Shown here piece after piece: positions 41,479 to 51,787 of a stretch of DNA of 60,046 nucleotides (positions within the stretch are counted from its first letter, which is position 1; each line of letters begins with the position of its first letter). The stretch is from Oscillospiraceae bacterium (GTDB taxonomy: Bacteria > Bacillota > Clostridia > Oscillospirales > Ruminococcaceae): NCBI GenBank assembly GCA_022508885.1, contig JAFLUG010000005.1, positions 1 to 60,046 on the forward strand. Reading direction: 5' to 3'. The notes under the pieces were generated by a model. The model was given only the letters and a program-made list of their open reading frames with translations. It made no database searches and had not been told where the DNA came from. Position numbers and translations under genes: made by a program.

Positions 41479-43398
41479 ATGGGATTATTGTCAAATAACA
41501 AGCTTCTCGGAGAATCGGAAAAATTTACGAAAAAAACCGGCTCGGAAAAGCAGAAAAACGCCTCGGCGGTAAAAAAGCCGAGAGCGCCCGAAAGACCGCG
41601 CCGCGGCGCTCCCGTTTTACAGGGAAAGCCCGTACTGCAGGGAAAACAGTCTGTCTTTCAGGGCAAGACACCGGCAAAAGAGCCGGTGTTAGGCAGAAAC
41701 AAAGCCTATGTTCAGAAAAAACCGCGCGATATACCGCGCTCCGCGCCGGTAAAGTTTACGGCGCTCGGAGGACTTAACGAAATAGGAAAAAACCTTTACG
41801 TTTATGAGTGCTCAAACGATATGTTCATTGTTGACTGCGGAATTGCGTTTCCGGACGAGGAAATGCTCGGAGTTGACCTCGTTGTTCCCGATTTCAGCTA
41901 TCTCGAAAAGAACAGGGAAAGATTAAGGGGTATCGTCATAACTCACGGGCATGAGGATCATATCGGAGGACTTCCGTATCTTCTGAAAAAAATAAACGTC
42001 CCCGTATACGGCACCCGTCTCACGCTCGGGCTTGTCGAGGGAAAGCTCAAAGAGCACGGACTGCTGTCTTCCGTTACGCTGAATGTCGTAGAGCCGAGAC
42101 AGAACGTCAGGATGGGCTGTATGAGCGTTGAGTTTATCCGCGTAAACCACTCTATCCCCGACGCCTGCGCGGTGGCGGTCCACACGCCCGCGGGAGTTAT
42201 AGTACACACGGGCGACTTCAAGGTGGATTATACGCCTATCGAGGGCGGGATAATTGACCTCGCGCGCTTCGGAGAGCTTGGAAACAGGGGCGTTCTCGCG
42301 CTTATGAGCGAAAGCACCAACGTAGAGCGTCCGGGCTATACAAAAAGCGAGCGGCTGGTAGGCGAGAGCTTTCACGGGCTGTTTGACAGAGCCGACGGCA
42401 GAAGAATAATCATCGCGACTTTTTCAAGCAATATCCACAGAATACAGCAGATAATAAACGAGGCTGTAAGACACGGGCGAAGAGTAGCAGTTTCCGGAAG
42501 AAGCATGACCAACGTTATCGCAAAGGCTGTGGAGCTTAACTATATCAGGGTTCCCGACAACACTCTCATTGATATCGAGGACGTAAACAAATACGACCCC
42601 GAGGAGCTTGTCATAGCGACTACGGGTAGTCAGGGAGAGCCTCTGTCCGCGCTTTCGAGAATGTCCAGCGGAGACCACAGGCAGGTCACCATTACCCCGA
42701 ACGACTTCATCATAATTTCAGCTACTCCCATTCCCGGAAATGAAAAGCTTGTCACCAAGGTAGTAAACGAGCTTATGAAGCAGGGCGCTGAGGTCATTTA
42801 CGAGAGCATGTACGAGGTGCATGTTTCGGGTCACGCCTGTCAGGAAGAGCTTAAAATGATGATCTCTCTCACCAAGCCAAAGTTTTTCGTGCCTATCCAC
42901 GGAGAATACAAGCATCTCAAAAAGCACGCCGAGCTTGCCAGAGGAATGGGCATTCCCGAAAATAATACCTTTATCGCGGGGCTCGGCGATGTCCTTGAGA
43001 CGGACGGGGTTGACATGAAATTCGCGGGGGCTGTTCCGAGCGGAATGGTCATGGTCGACGGCTCGGGAGTGGGCGATGTGGGAAGTGTTGTTCTGCGTGA
43101 CAGAAAGCACCTCTCAGAGGACGGCGTTATCATCGTTGTCGCAACGATAGACCGCGAGAGCGGAAAGACCGTAGCGGGACCCGACATTGTTTCGCGCGGT
43201 TTTGTGTATGTTCGCGAAAGCGAGGAGCTTCTGGACGAGGCAAAGGAAGTCGTAAAGAATATCATGGACGAACTCGAGACCCGAAACGTGCGCGAATGGG
43301 GCAACATAAAATCAGCTATGCGCGACGGACTTTCGGATTACATCTACTCCAAAACCAAGAGAAGCCCGATGATACTTCCGATAATCATGGAGATCTGA
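41479..43398 (+). CDS. rnjA: Ribonuclease J
   Basis: 639 residues. The metallo-beta-lactamase site is ITHGHEDHIGGLPYLL, followed by the beta-CASP domain and the C-terminal domain of RNase J. It acts as 5'-3' exonuclease and endonuclease in mRNA decay and rRNA processing. About 85-95 residues at the N-terminus are extra, basic and low-complexity, with a repeated LQGK/FQGK unit; the conserved domain starts at VKFTALGGLNEIGKNLYVYE. The ATG at 41479 has GGGAAAGGAA upstream; an in-frame start at 41386 lacks such support. gdpP follows after 40 bp. Confidence 0.94.
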   Translation: MGLLSNNKLLGESEKFTKKTGSEKQKNASAVKKPRAPERPRRGAPVLQGKPVLQGKQSVFQGKTPAKEPVLGRNKAYVQKKPRDIPRSAPVKFTALGGLNEIGKNLYVYECSNDMFIVDCGIAFPDEEMLGVDLVVPDFSYLEKNRERLRGIVITHGHEDHIGGLPYLLKKINVPVYGTRLTLGLVEGKLKEHGLLSSVTLNVVEPRQNVRMGCMSVEFIRVNHSIPDACAVAVHTPAGVIVHTGDFKVDYTPIEGGIIDLARFGELGNRGVLALMSESTNVERPGYTKSERLVGESFHGLFDRADGRRIIIATFSSNIHRIQQIINEAVRHGRRVAVSGRSMTNVIAKAVELNYIRVPDNTLIDIEDVNKYDPEELVIATTGSQGEPLSALSRMSSGDHRQVTITPNDFIIISATPIPGNEKLVTKVVNELMKQGAEVIYESMYEVHVSGHACQEELKMMISLTKPKFFVPIHGEYKHLKKHAELARGMGIPENNTFIAGLGDVLETDGVDMKFAGAVPSGMVMVDGSGVGDVGSVVLRDRKHLSEDGVIIVVATIDRESGKTVAGPDIVSRGFVYVRESEELLDEAKEVVKNIMDELETRNVREWGNIKSAMRDGLSDYIYSKTKRSPMILPIIMEI

Positions 43399-43438
43399 TT
43401 TCGGCTTATGTTTTTGAAATAGAAAAGGCGGTGGTTCT

Positions 43439-45502
43439 ATGAGAAATTTCTATAAGAGCAACGTGCTGTTTACGGCGGTATGCGCGCTTATTGTGGCGGT
43501 AATAGCTATCGACATTTATGTTTTTCAGAACGAGCTGCTTATATTCTGGATCTCTCTGCCTATTTTGCTCGGAGTTTCGGGAATAGCTCTCGGAAAGCTG
43601 TTTCAGATACGCCAGAGCGAGTATTGGTATTTTGAACAGTTGTCCGATGAAATAAAGGGAGTACAAAGAAACTCTCTGATAAATTTTCCTATGCCCATGG
43701 CTATTGTTGACAATGACAGATGCGTTATCTGGAGCAACGAAAGCTTCAACAAGGTTTTCTTTACCCCCGACGAGGAGCATTCTTCAATAGACGACGTGAC
43801 TGAAATGCCGCTTGCGCTTTTCGGAGCCGAGGGAAGAGAGATATCCTTCGAGGACAAGTGGTTCAGGGTATACTCCGAGCCGCACGGCTTTGACATTGAC
43901 AGCAAGATATTAAACAAACAGATCTTTTCCTCCGAACGCTCAGAGCAGGAGAGCGAGACCATAACAATGCTCATTTTCCGCGACATAAGCGAGTTTAAAA
44001 GGCTCAAATCCACCCATGAAAAGTCAAAGCCTGTCGTTATGATAGTTATGGTGGACAACTACGAGGAGCTTCTTTCGGGAGCCAAGGAAAGTGAAAGAGC
44101 ATACGTTACCATTCAGGTAGACAGGCTGATAGAAGAATATTTCGCCGAGAAACACGCGGTCCTGAAGAAGATCACAAGCGATAAATTTCTTATTGTTCTG
44201 GAGCGGCAGTATCTCGACGAGATGATAAGCGAAAAAATGTCGCTTATCAACAAGGCTCACGAGATCATCGTCCGTGAAAGAGCGGCGGTTACATTGTCGA
44301 TCGGCGTGGGAGATACCGCCGAGTCGCTCGCTCAGGGCGAGCGTTTTGCCAGTGAGATGATAGAAAAGGCGCTCGAAAGGGGCGGCGACCAGGCGCTTAT
44401 AAAAACCGCCAACGGCTTTAACGCCTTCGGCGCGGCGTCTCCCGGAAGAGAGCGCACGGGTAAGGTAAAGATCCGTCTCGCGGCGGAGAATATAAGAAGT
44501 CTTATCAGAACCGCCGATACTGTGTACATAATGGGGCACAGCTACGCGGATTTCGACAGCGCCGGCTCGGCGATAGGTCTCACCTGCGCGATAAGGAGAA
44601 TGGGCATACCCGCCTACACGGTCGCGTGGTTCAGAGATGAGAAAAAAACAAACGCCAAGGCGCTTTTCGATATGTTCGCCGATTATGACACGTCGGTGGC
44701 TATCGAGCCGGAAGAGGCGAAAAAGTGGGTCACGGAACGCTCCGTACTTATACTTGTAGACACTCACGTCGAAAAAAAGCTTGAGGATAAAGAGCTTTAC
44801 GCGATGATGAAGAAAAACAGGGTCGTTATCGTCGACCACCACCGCCTCAGCGCGGGAGCTATCACAGAGTTTGGCGTGAGATGTCAGGAAAGCAACGCCT
44901 CGTCCGCCGCCGAGCTTGTGACCGAGCTTATACAGTATTTCAGCCCCGATTCGCTTATAAACGCCCTCGAGGCGCAGGCTCTGCTCGCGGGGATAATGCT
45001 TGACACAAAGGACTTTGTAATGCGCTCGGGCGTTTCGACCTTCGAGGCGGCGGCATACCTCAAAAAGCAGGGAGCTGATACCATTGCCGTGAAAAAGCTG
45101 TTCGACACGTCAATGGAAAATAAAGCCCGAAAAGCGGAAATAATGTCCTCCGCGGAGATATACAGAGGGAAGTGCGCTATCTCAAAGGTAGAGGAGAGCT
45201 TCCCGTCGCTGCGAATCATATGCTCGCAGGCGGCGGACGAAATGCTTTATATCAAGAATGTAGACGCGTCGTTTACGGTTTACCCGATCGAAAACGGCTG
45301 GGGCGTAAGCGCGCGTTCGCTCGGAAAAATAAATGTTCAGGTAATTATGGAAAACCTGGGAGCAAATCCCGACGACGGCGGCGGGCATCAGTCAATGGCG
45401 GGCGCTCAGCTTTACGGGTGTACCGTTGACGAGGCTGTTGACAAGCTCGAAAACGCGATTGACGAATATTTCTCAAATGTACCCGAAGAACCCGTCAAGT
45501 GA
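43439..45502 (+). CDS. gdpP: Cyclic-di-AMP phosphodiesterase GdpP
   Basis: 687 residues. Two N-terminal membrane helices (about 8-27 and 32-52), a PAS-like domain, a degenerate GGDEF domain (VTLSIGVGDTAESL), then DHH (MGHSYADFDSAGSAIG and VVIVDHHRLS) and DHHA1 (DDGGGHQSMAGAQL). It hydrolyses c-di-AMP to pApA and thereby affects osmolyte uptake and cell-wall stress tolerance. It lies upstream of rplI and dnaB, the classic Firmicutes order gdpP-rplI-dnaB. Confidence 0.95.
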   Translation: MRNFYKSNVLFTAVCALIVAVIAIDIYVFQNELLIFWISLPILLGVSGIALGKLFQIRQSEYWYFEQLSDEIKGVQRNSLINFPMPMAIVDNDRCVIWSNESFNKVFFTPDEEHSSIDDVTEMPLALFGAEGREISFEDKWFRVYSEPHGFDIDSKILNKQIFSSERSEQESETITMLIFRDISEFKRLKSTHEKSKPVVMIVMVDNYEELLSGAKESERAYVTIQVDRLIEEYFAEKHAVLKKITSDKFLIVLERQYLDEMISEKMSLINKAHEIIVRERAAVTLSIGVGDTAESLAQGERFASEMIEKALERGGDQALIKTANGFNAFGAASPGRERTGKVKIRLAAENIRSLIRTADTVYIMGHSYADFDSAGSAIGLTCAIRRMGIPAYTVAWFRDEKKTNAKALFDMFADYDTSVAIEPEEAKKWVTERSVLILVDTHVEKKLEDKELYAMMKKNRVVIVDHHRLSAGAITEFGVRCQESNASSAAELVTELIQYFSPDSLINALEAQALLAGIMLDTKDFVMRSGVSTFEAAAYLKKQGADTIAVKKLFDTSMENKARKAEIMSSAEIYRGKCAISKVEESFPSLRIICSQAADEMLYIKNVDASFTVYPIENGWGVSARSLGKINVQVIMENLGANPDDGGGHQSMAGAQLYGCTVDEAVDKLENAIDEYFSNVPEEPVK

Positions 45503-45525
45503 ACAAATGAAAGGAGATAAAAATT

Positions 45526-45978
45526 ATGAAGGTAATATTGCTTGAGGACGTAAAAGGCACAGGAAAAAAGGGCGAGATAAAAGAGGTCAAGGACGGCTAC
45601 GCTATAAACGGGCTTATCCGCAAGGGTCTTGCTCAGGAGGCAAACGCAAAGAATCTCAATCTGCTTCAGGGTCAGAAGGACTCCGCACAGCACAAGATAG
45701 ACGTTGAGATAGCCAACGCCAAGGACATCGCGGGTAAGCTCGAGGGCAAGACCGTTTCGGTAAAGGCAAAGGCAGGACAAAATGACCGTCTTTTCGGAAC
45801 AGTTACATCAAAGGAGGTCTCCGCCGAAATAAAGAAAACGCTCGGACTTGACGTGGACAAAAAGAAAATAAATATCCCCATGAAGATAGAGGGCTTTGGT
45901 ACGTTTTCCGCCGAGGCAAAGCTTTACGCGGGCATAACGGCGAAATTTTCCGTTGAGGTCACAAAGGAGGAAAAATAA
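45526..45978 (+). CDS. rplI: 50S ribosomal protein L9
   Basis: 150 residues. The N-terminal RNA-binding domain [18 protein letters not shown] with [16 protein letters not shown] is diagnostic, followed by the long connecting helix and the C-terminal domain with [14 protein letters not shown]. It binds 23S rRNA at the base of the L1 stalk. A strong AAAGGAGAT site precedes the ATG, and its stop overlaps the dnaB ATG by one base (TAATG). Confidence 0.98.
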   Translation: MKVILLEDVKGTGKKGEIKEVKDGYAINGLIRKGLAQEANAKNLNLLQGQKDSAQHKIDVEIANAKDIAGKLEGKTVSVKAKAGQNDRLFGTVTSKEVSAEIKKTLGLDVDKKKINIPMKIEGFGTFSAEAKLYAGITAKFSVEVTKEEK

Positions 45979-47345
45979 TGTCCGCCTCTGATTTTGAGGG
46001 TTTAAGTCTCCCCTGCAATATCTCAGCGGAAAAGTCCGTGCTTGGCTGCGTCTTCGCGGATAACAACAGAAAGGGCGTTTTAAGCGAGGTCATAAGCTCG
46101 CTTCGCGCCGAGCATTTCTACGTTGAGCTTCACAGCAGTATTTACAGCGTTATGGCAAGGCTTTATCTCGCGGGAACAAGGCTCGACGCGGTCGTTATCC
46201 TCAACGAGTGCATAAAGGACGGTATCTTTGAGAGCGAAGCCGAGGCGTCGTCATGCGCAAAGGAGCTTATGGACGCCGCGCCGAGCTCTTCGGCTATTTC
46301 GGCTTACGCGAAAATAGTCATCGAGAAATACATGCTCCGAAGCCTTATTTTAGCGGCAAACGACATTATACGTTCCGCGGGGTCTGAGGCGGACGGAGCT
46401 GAAAAAACGCTGGATCTTGCCGAGCGTAAGATATACGACATAAGAGCCGGTGAAGAGGACAAAAGCCTTACGCATGTAAGCGGCGTTGTCTTTGACAGGA
46501 TAAAGGACCTCACGGAGCTTGCCAAGGAGCTTGCGAAAAACGGCGGCAAGCCGGTTTTAAAGGGCTTGGAAACAGGGTTTAAGGACGTTGACAACAAGAT
46601 ATTCGGTCTTAATAGATCAGAGCTTGTTATCTTAGCCGCGAGACCCGGTATGGGAAAAACCTCGTTTGCAATGAACATTGCGGTAAATGTCGCGAAAAGA
46701 TACCGCGACAAGTCAGTGTGCATATTCAGCATCGAGATGAGAAGAGAAGAGCTTGTTTCGCGTATGATATCGTCAGAGGCGCTTCTGCCGTCTGAAGCTA
46801 TGAGGACAGGAGCCGTTTCAAACGACAAGTGGACGAGTATAACCGAGGCGGCGGACGTTTTGTCGCAGCTTCCTATCTATATTGACGACAGCCCCGTGTG
46901 CAACGTTATGTCCATAAAATCAAAGCTGAGAAGAATGAAAAACTTAGGCCTGGTAATTATCGACCACCTCGGACTGATGACCTCCGTAAACGACCACCGC
47001 GGAAATAAGGTAGCCGAGGTCTCGGAGATAACAAGAGACTTAAAGGTTATGGCAAAGGAACTCAACGTGCCTGTTATGGTGCTTTCACAGCTCTCAAGAG
47101 CTGCCGAAAAGCGCGAGAACAAAAGCCCGATGCTGTCCGACCTGAGAGATTCGGGCTCTATCGAGCAGGACGCGGATGTTGTTTTGTTTCTGCACAGAGA
47201 GGCATATTACGATCAGGCTAACCCGAACAAGGAACTGTGCGAATGCAATGTCGCGAAAAACCGTCACGGCGAAACAGGCGTGGCGAAAATAGGCTGGAAG
47301 GCTGAGTACACCAAGTTTGTAAACGTCGAGTTCAAAGGCGGATAA
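45978..47345 (+). CDS. dnaB: Replicative DNA helicase
   Basis: 455 residues. The N-terminal helical domain begins LPCNISAEKSVLGCVF, the linker is followed by the RecA-type domain with Walker A ARPGMGKTSFAMNIA, Walker B LVIIDHLGLM, and later QLSRAAEKRENKSPMLSDLR and the arginine-finger region. It is a hexamer that unwinds the replication fork. It directly follows rplI and precedes tilS by 14 bp. Confidence 0.97.
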   Translation: MSASDFEGLSLPCNISAEKSVLGCVFADNNRKGVLSEVISSLRAEHFYVELHSSIYSVMARLYLAGTRLDAVVILNECIKDGIFESEAEASSCAKELMDAAPSSSAISAYAKIVIEKYMLRSLILAANDIIRSAGSEADGAEKTLDLAERKIYDIRAGEEDKSLTHVSGVVFDRIKDLTELAKELAKNGGKPVLKGLETGFKDVDNKIFGLNRSELVILAARPGMGKTSFAMNIAVNVAKRYRDKSVCIFSIEMRREELVSRMISSEALLPSEAMRTGAVSNDKWTSITEAADVLSQLPIYIDDSPVCNVMSIKSKLRRMKNLGLVIIDHLGLMTSVNDHRGNKVAEVSEITRDLKVMAKELNVPVMVLSQLSRAAEKRENKSPMLSDLRDSGSIEQDADVVLFLHREAYYDQANPNKELCECNVAKNRHGETGVAKIGWKAEYTKFVNVEFKGG

Positions 47346-47359
47346 GGGAATTTTACTGA

Positions 47360-48355
47360 TTGGGAATGGAACTGATTGAGAGTGTAAAAACGGCGATTTT
47401 GGAAAATGCCATGCTCCGCGGTGGCGAAACGGCGGTCTGCGCGCTTTCGGGCGGGGCTGACAGCACGGCGCTCTTGTTGGCGTTAAAGGAGATTTCTGGA
47501 GAGATAGGGTTTGAGCTTAAGGCGTGCCATTTGAACCATGGGCTTCGAGGCAAGGAAAGCGACCGTGACGAGAGCTTTTGCGCAAAGCTGTGCGAAAGCC
47601 TCGGCGTTGAGCTTTACACAAGGAAAATAAACGTAAGAGAGCATACACAAAAGCACGAAAGCCTTGAGGAAACGGCGAGGAAGCTGCGCTACCGTTTCTT
47701 TGAAGAAGCTATGGAGCGATTTGGTGAAAATTCTCTCATCGCCACCGCGCACAACGCAAATGACAGCGCGGAAACGGTTTTGTTGAATCTTGTCAGAGGC
47801 ACGGGACTCAAAGGCTTATGCGGCATCCCTCCCGTCAGGGATAGAATAATACGGCCGCTTATTTACGTTAAAAGAAATGAGATAGAGGAATTCCTAAAAG
47901 AGAGAAACCGGCCGTTTGTTACCGACAGTACAAATTTTTCCGAGGATTATACCAGAAATAAGATAAGACTGAAGCTTCTTCCCGAGATACTTGAAATAAA
48001 TCCGTCCGCGATAGAGGCGTTTTCGAGAATGTCGAAAATTCTGCGCGGCGACAGCGATTATCTTGAAGAGCTTGCCGAAAACGCTCTTGCCGGAGCGAAA
48101 CGTCAGAACGGTTATGACGCGCTTGAGCTTTTCAAGCTCGAAGAACCGATAAAAAGCAGGGCAGTCAGGAAAATTCTGATAAACGGCGGGGTAGAGCCGT
48201 CCGAGCTTAGGATAAAAACCGCGCTTTCACTTCTTTCTAAACGTAGCGCAAGGTATAATCCCTGTAAGAACAAATTCTTTACAATAAGAAAAGGAATTTG
48301 CTTTATAGAAAATATCGAACAAAAATTCGGCGGTTTCAACGAAAAACATGGCTGA
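47360..48355 (+). CDS. tilS: tRNA(Ile)-lysidine synthetase
   Basis: 331 residues. The PP-loop is ALSGGADSTALLLAL; CHLNHGLRGKESDRDE, ETARKLRYRF and ATAHNANDSAETVLLNLVRG are further family segments. It converts C34 to lysidine in tRNA-Ile(CAU), using lysine and ATP. It is shorter than typical TilS (about 430-470) and seems to have little of the C-terminal domain. The start is uncertain: TTG 47360 lies about 11 nt behind AAGGGA, ATG 47366 about 17. hpt and ftsH follow, the usual order. Confidence 0.93.
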   Translation: MGMELIESVKTAILENAMLRGGETAVCALSGGADSTALLLALKEISGEIGFELKACHLNHGLRGKESDRDESFCAKLCESLGVELYTRKINVREHTQKHESLEETARKLRYRFFEEAMERFGENSLIATAHNANDSAETVLLNLVRGTGLKGLCGIPPVRDRIIRPLIYVKRNEIEEFLKERNRPFVTDSTNFSEDYTRNKIRLKLLPEILEINPSAIEAFSRMSKILRGDSDYLEELAENALAGAKRQNGYDALELFKLEEPIKSRAVRKILINGGVEPSELRIKTALSLLSKRSARYNPCKNKFFTIRKGICFIENIEQKFGGFNEKHG

Positions 48356-48412
48356 AAGTTTAAAACTATTGTGGAGAAACAGAGATTTTCAGCAAAAATT
48401 CAGAAAACATGT

Positions 48413-48441
48413 TTGCAAAATGCACCGCCTTGTGGTATAAT
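48413..48441 (+). promoter_or_regulatory. Promoter of hpt
   Basis: TTGCAA (48413-48418), 17-bp spacer, TATAAT (48436-48441), 24 bp before the ATG. It lets hpt-ftsH be transcribed apart from the rnjA-tilS group. Confidence 0.8.
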
Positions 48442-48464
48442 AGACAGTTGAAAGGAAAAATAAA

Positions 48465-48992
48465 ATGTATTTTCCGAATGAGGTTGAAAATATCCTCTTT
48501 ACCGAGGAGCAGATAAAAACACGCGTTAAAGAATTGGGCGCGGAGCTTACAAAGGAATATTCCGGCAAAAATCCGCTGTTTTTGTGCGTTTTGCGCGGGG
48601 CGAGCGTTTTTTTCGCGGATCTGATAAGAAGCGTGGAGTGTCCGCTTGAGATCGACTTTATAAAAGCCTCAAGCTATGTCGGAACGGATTCAAGCGGAGA
48701 AGTCAGGGTCGGCGGCGAGATACCCGATATTTCGGGGCGTGACGTTGTGCTGGTCGAGGACATCGTGGATACGGCGAGAACGCTTTCAAAGCTGAAAACG
48801 CTGTTGCTTGGCCAAGACCCGGGGTCGCTTAAGGTCGCGGCGCTGCTCGACAAGCCGTCAAGGAGGACTGTTGAGGGCTTTAAGGCTGATTATACGGGAT
48901 ATGAGATAGATGATTTGTTTGTGGTGGGATACGGTCTCGACTGCGATATGAAATTCAGAAATCTTCCGTATATCGGAGTTTTAAAGAGCTGA
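48465..48992 (+). CDS. hpt: Hypoxanthine phosphoribosyltransferase
   Basis: 175 residues. The PRPP-binding motif VVLVEDIVDTARTLSKL is clear, and FLCVLRGASVFFADLIR and EIDFIKASSYVGT match the family. It salvages hypoxanthine and guanine to IMP and GMP in the cytoplasm. A GAAAGGA site precedes the ATG; its own promoter is at 48413-48441. It lies between tilS and ftsH as in many Firmicutes. Confidence 0.96.
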   Translation: MYFPNEVENILFTEEQIKTRVKELGAELTKEYSGKNPLFLCVLRGASVFFADLIRSVECPLEIDFIKASSYVGTDSSGEVRVGGEIPDISGRDVVLVEDIVDTARTLSKLKTLLLGQDPGSLKVAALLDKPSRRTVEGFKADYTGYEIDDLFVVGYGLDCDMKFRNLPYIGVLKS

Positions 48993-49130
48993 TTACATAT
49001 AATATAAAATATAAACGCAGATAACTGCGTATTAAAATAATAAACAGTATTAGCAATTTAAATAAACTACGCGTGTACGATACAAATTTTCCGTTTATGG
49101 AAATAAGACACGTCAGGAAAGGCGGTTTAA

Positions 49131-51188
49131 ATGAAGAAGAATAAGCTGACGGGAGTTGTTATTTACTTTTTGATCATTATTCTGCTGATAGTCGGAGTTG
49201 TGTCCGTGCTCAACTTCGCGAGCTCGAGCTCTCAGAAAGCGGCGGTGACCTATTCGGATATTATTTCCGAGTTTGATAAGCTGAATGTTTCGGCTTATGA
49301 GCTTGATTTGGGCAGCGGACTGCTCAAGTATTATATAAAGGGTACGGAAAACGACACTAAGGAAATGAAGACCTACAGTGTCCCAAATGTCAGTATCTTC
49401 ATAAATGACATCAACGCCGGATATACCACCGACGGAAAAGTCGCGAATTACCGTCAGAGGTATAACGAGGCCAATCCCGACAGTCCGCTGACAGAAAACT
49501 ATATCCCTATCTCGGATAATTCGTTCTGGCTCAATCTGCTTCCTTATCTGTTTTTGGTCCTCGTTATGGTAGTATTTACCGTAGTGATATTCAGACAGAC
49601 CACGGGCGGCGGAAAGGTGAGCTCCTTTTCGCGCGCGAATGTCCGCCAGATGTCGGGCAAAAAGGTAACGTTTGCGGACGTAGCGGGCGCTGACGAGGAA
49701 AAGCAGGAGCTTGTAGAGATCGTCGATTATCTTAAAAATCCCGGAAAATACCGTGATATCGGCGCGAGAGTTCCAAAGGGCGTTTTGCTTGTAGGACCTC
49801 CCGGAACGGGTAAAACACTGCTTGCAAAGGCGGTTGCCGGAGAGGCGGGCGCGCCGTTTTTCTCGATCTCAGGTTCGGATTTCGTGGAAATGTACGTCGG
49901 CGTCGGCGCTTCGCGTGTAAGAGATCTGTTTGATCAGGCGAAAAAGCATACCCCGTCGATCATCTTCATAGACGAGATCGACGCGGTCGGACGTCAGCGC
50001 GGTGCCGGTCTCGGCGGCGGTCATGACGAGCGCGAGCAGACCCTGAACCAATTGCTTGTTGAAATGGACGGCTTTACCGAAAACGAGAACATCATCGTTA
50101 TGGCAGCCACCAACAGGCGCGATATTCTTGACCCGGCTCTTATGCGCCCGGGACGCTTTGACAGACAGGTCGTCGTAAGCTATCCCGATATAAAGGGACG
50201 CGAGGAGATACTTGTGGTCCATACAAGAAACAAGAATGTCGGTCCCGATGTTGACCTCAAGACTATCGCCGCCACAACGGCGGGCTTTACCGGCGCGGAC
50301 CTTGAAAACCTCGTAAACGAGGCGGCTCTGCTTGCGGCAAGAAAGAACAAAAAGGCTATAACCAAGGAAGAAATAGAAGAAGCGACGATAAAGGTCGTTG
50401 CGGGTCCCGAGAAAAAGAGCAAGGTCGTTTCCGACGACGAAAAGCGCCTCACCGCTTATCACGAGGCAGGTCACGCCATCACCACCTATTTCTGCCCCAC
50501 ACAGGATAAGGTACACCAGGTGTCCATCGTTCCGCGCGGCTCGGCAGGCGGCTTTACGATGCATCTTCCCGAAAAGGACAGAAGCTTTATCTCAAAGACC
50601 TATATGGAAGAATCCATTGTTGTTCTGCTCGGAGGACGCGTAGCCGAAAAGCTTATTCTCGACGACATCTCCACGGGCGCTTCAAACGACATCGAGCGCG
50701 CTACGAACTGCGCGCGTGATATGGTGACGCGCTACGGCTTTTCGGAAAAATTAGGTCCTATCCTTTACGGAAGCGCAAGCCACGAGGTATTTCTCGGCAG
50801 AGATTATTCTCAGGGTAAGAATTATTCGGAAAACGTCGCTTCCGAGATAGACGCGGAAATTCGCGAGCTTATCGAGACAGGCTATGAAAGGGCAAAGGAT
50901 ATTCTTACACAGCACGGGGATATGCTCGAAAAATGTGCTCAGTATTTGATCAAGCATGAGAAGATCACCGGCGCGGATTTCTACAAGCTTATGGACGGCG
51001 AGATAACCGTTGACGGCGACAGGATAGACCTCTCAAAGCCCGAGGCTTCGGAGGAGCAGTCGCCTTCCGAACAGGCTCCCGCTGATGACAGCACAGAAGA
51101 GCCGAAAACCGACGCAGGCGCCGAAGAGATCAAAACGGACGAAAATACCGAAGAACTAAAAACAGAAGATAATAACAACGAGGAATAA
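49131..51188 (+). CDS. ftsH: ATP-dependent zinc metalloprotease FtsH
   Basis: 685 residues. Two membrane segments (about 8-27 and 136-156) flank an external domain. The AAA domain has [13 protein letters not shown] and [15 protein letters not shown], with the SRH at [20 protein letters not shown]. The zinc site is AYHEAGHAI (HEAGH). The last 50 residues are very acidic and repetitive ([20 protein letters not shown] in part). It degrades membrane and short-lived cytoplasmic proteins. A 138-bp gap with a short ACGCAG/CTGCGT hairpin separates it from hpt. The terminator-like stem 51195-51225 follows. Confidence 0.97.
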   Translation: MKKNKLTGVVIYFLIIILLIVGVVSVLNFASSSSQKAAVTYSDIISEFDKLNVSAYELDLGSGLLKYYIKGTENDTKEMKTYSVPNVSIFINDINAGYTTDGKVANYRQRYNEANPDSPLTENYIPISDNSFWLNLLPYLFLVLVMVVFTVVIFRQTTGGGKVSSFSRANVRQMSGKKVTFADVAGADEEKQELVEIVDYLKNPGKYRDIGARVPKGVLLVGPPGTGKTLLAKAVAGEAGAPFFSISGSDFVEMYVGVGASRVRDLFDQAKKHTPSIIFIDEIDAVGRQRGAGLGGGHDEREQTLNQLLVEMDGFTENENIIVMAATNRRDILDPALMRPGRFDRQVVVSYPDIKGREEILVVHTRNKNVGPDVDLKTIAATTAGFTGADLENLVNEAALLAARKNKKAITKEEIEEATIKVVAGPEKKSKVVSDDEKRLTAYHEAGHAITTYFCPTQDKVHQVSIVPRGSAGGFTMHLPEKDRSFISKTYMEESIVVLLGGRVAEKLILDDISTGASNDIERATNCARDMVTRYGFSEKLGPILYGSASHEVFLGRDYSQGKNYSENVASEIDAEIRELIETGYERAKDILTQHGDMLEKCAQYLIKHEKITGADFYKLMDGEITVDGDRIDLSKPEASEEQSPSEQAPADDSTEEPKTDAGAEEIKTDENTEELKTEDNNNEE

Positions 51189-51194
51189 TTTATT

Positions 51195-51225
51195 CGGAGC
51201 TGACAGGGAAGGCTTGTCAGCTCCG
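51195..51225 (+). terminator. Hairpin after ftsH
   Basis: CGGAGCTGACA (51195-51205) and TGTCAGCTCCG (51215-51225) form an 11-bp perfect stem. The downstream ATAAAAATTTT is a weak tail, so some read-through into the GNAT gene is likely. Confidence 0.65.
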
Positions 51226-51249
51226 ATAAAAATTTTAGAGGTTAATAAT

Positions 51250-51669
51250 ATGATCGAGTACATAGACGAAGCGCCTACGCTTGAAGAATACAAGTCAATG
51301 CGCAAAGCCGTAAACTTTATGAACCTGTCGGACAGGATAGCAAAAAATGCTTTAAACAACGCGTTTCATATCACCACCGTCCGCGATAACGGCAGAGCCA
51401 TAGGGATGATACGCGTACTTTCCGACGGAAGCTACGCGAATTTCATCACCGATGTCATGGTTATCCCCGAGTACCAGAAAAAGGGAATAGGCACCGAGCT
51501 TATGCGAAGAACGGTAGACCATATGCGGAGTACGCTTGAAGAAGGCGAGACTATTGTCCTATACCTTATGTCCGCTACGGGCAAAGAGCCTTTTTATAAG
51601 CAGTTCGGCTTTCGTGAGCGCCCAAACGAGGTCTGGGGAGCGGGCATGAGCCAGTGGATATCCAAATGA
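51250..51669 (+). CDS. GNAT family N-acetyltransferase
   Basis: About 139 residues, a single GNAT domain. Motif A, VMVIPEYQKKGIGTELMRR (acetyl-CoA pyrophosphate loop QKKGIG), and motif B, FYKQFGFRERPNE, are present. The substrate cannot be told from sequence. ATG 51250 has AGAGG upstream; an in-frame TTG at 51214 lies inside the ftsH terminator and is unlikely. Confidence 0.88.
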   Translation: MIEYIDEAPTLEEYKSMRKAVNFMNLSDRIAKNALNNAFHITTVRDNGRAIGMIRVLSDGSYANFITDVMVIPEYQKKGIGTELMRRTVDHMRSTLEEGETIVLYLMSATGKEPFYKQFGFRERPNEVWGAGMSQWISK

Positions 51670-51682
51670 CTTAAAATAACAG

Positions 51683-51711
51683 TTGACAAATCAGTTCTTG
51701 TGTGATATAAT
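51683..51711 (+). promoter_or_regulatory. Consensus sigma-A promoter
   Basis: TTGACA (51683-51688), 17-bp spacer, TATAAT (51706-51711): a perfect match, about 77 bp before the zinc-ribbon gene. Confidence 0.87.
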
Positions 51712-51787
51712 AAAAACGGTATAGTTCGCGGTAAGCTGTGGAATTGTACCTTAATCGTACAGGTAAATTTTATAGGAGAGGTAAATT

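Noticed and set aside
44024-44842. 272-residue minus-strand ORF within gdpP
   Set aside because: Antisense to conserved DHH and GGDEF-like coding sequence; no start signal.
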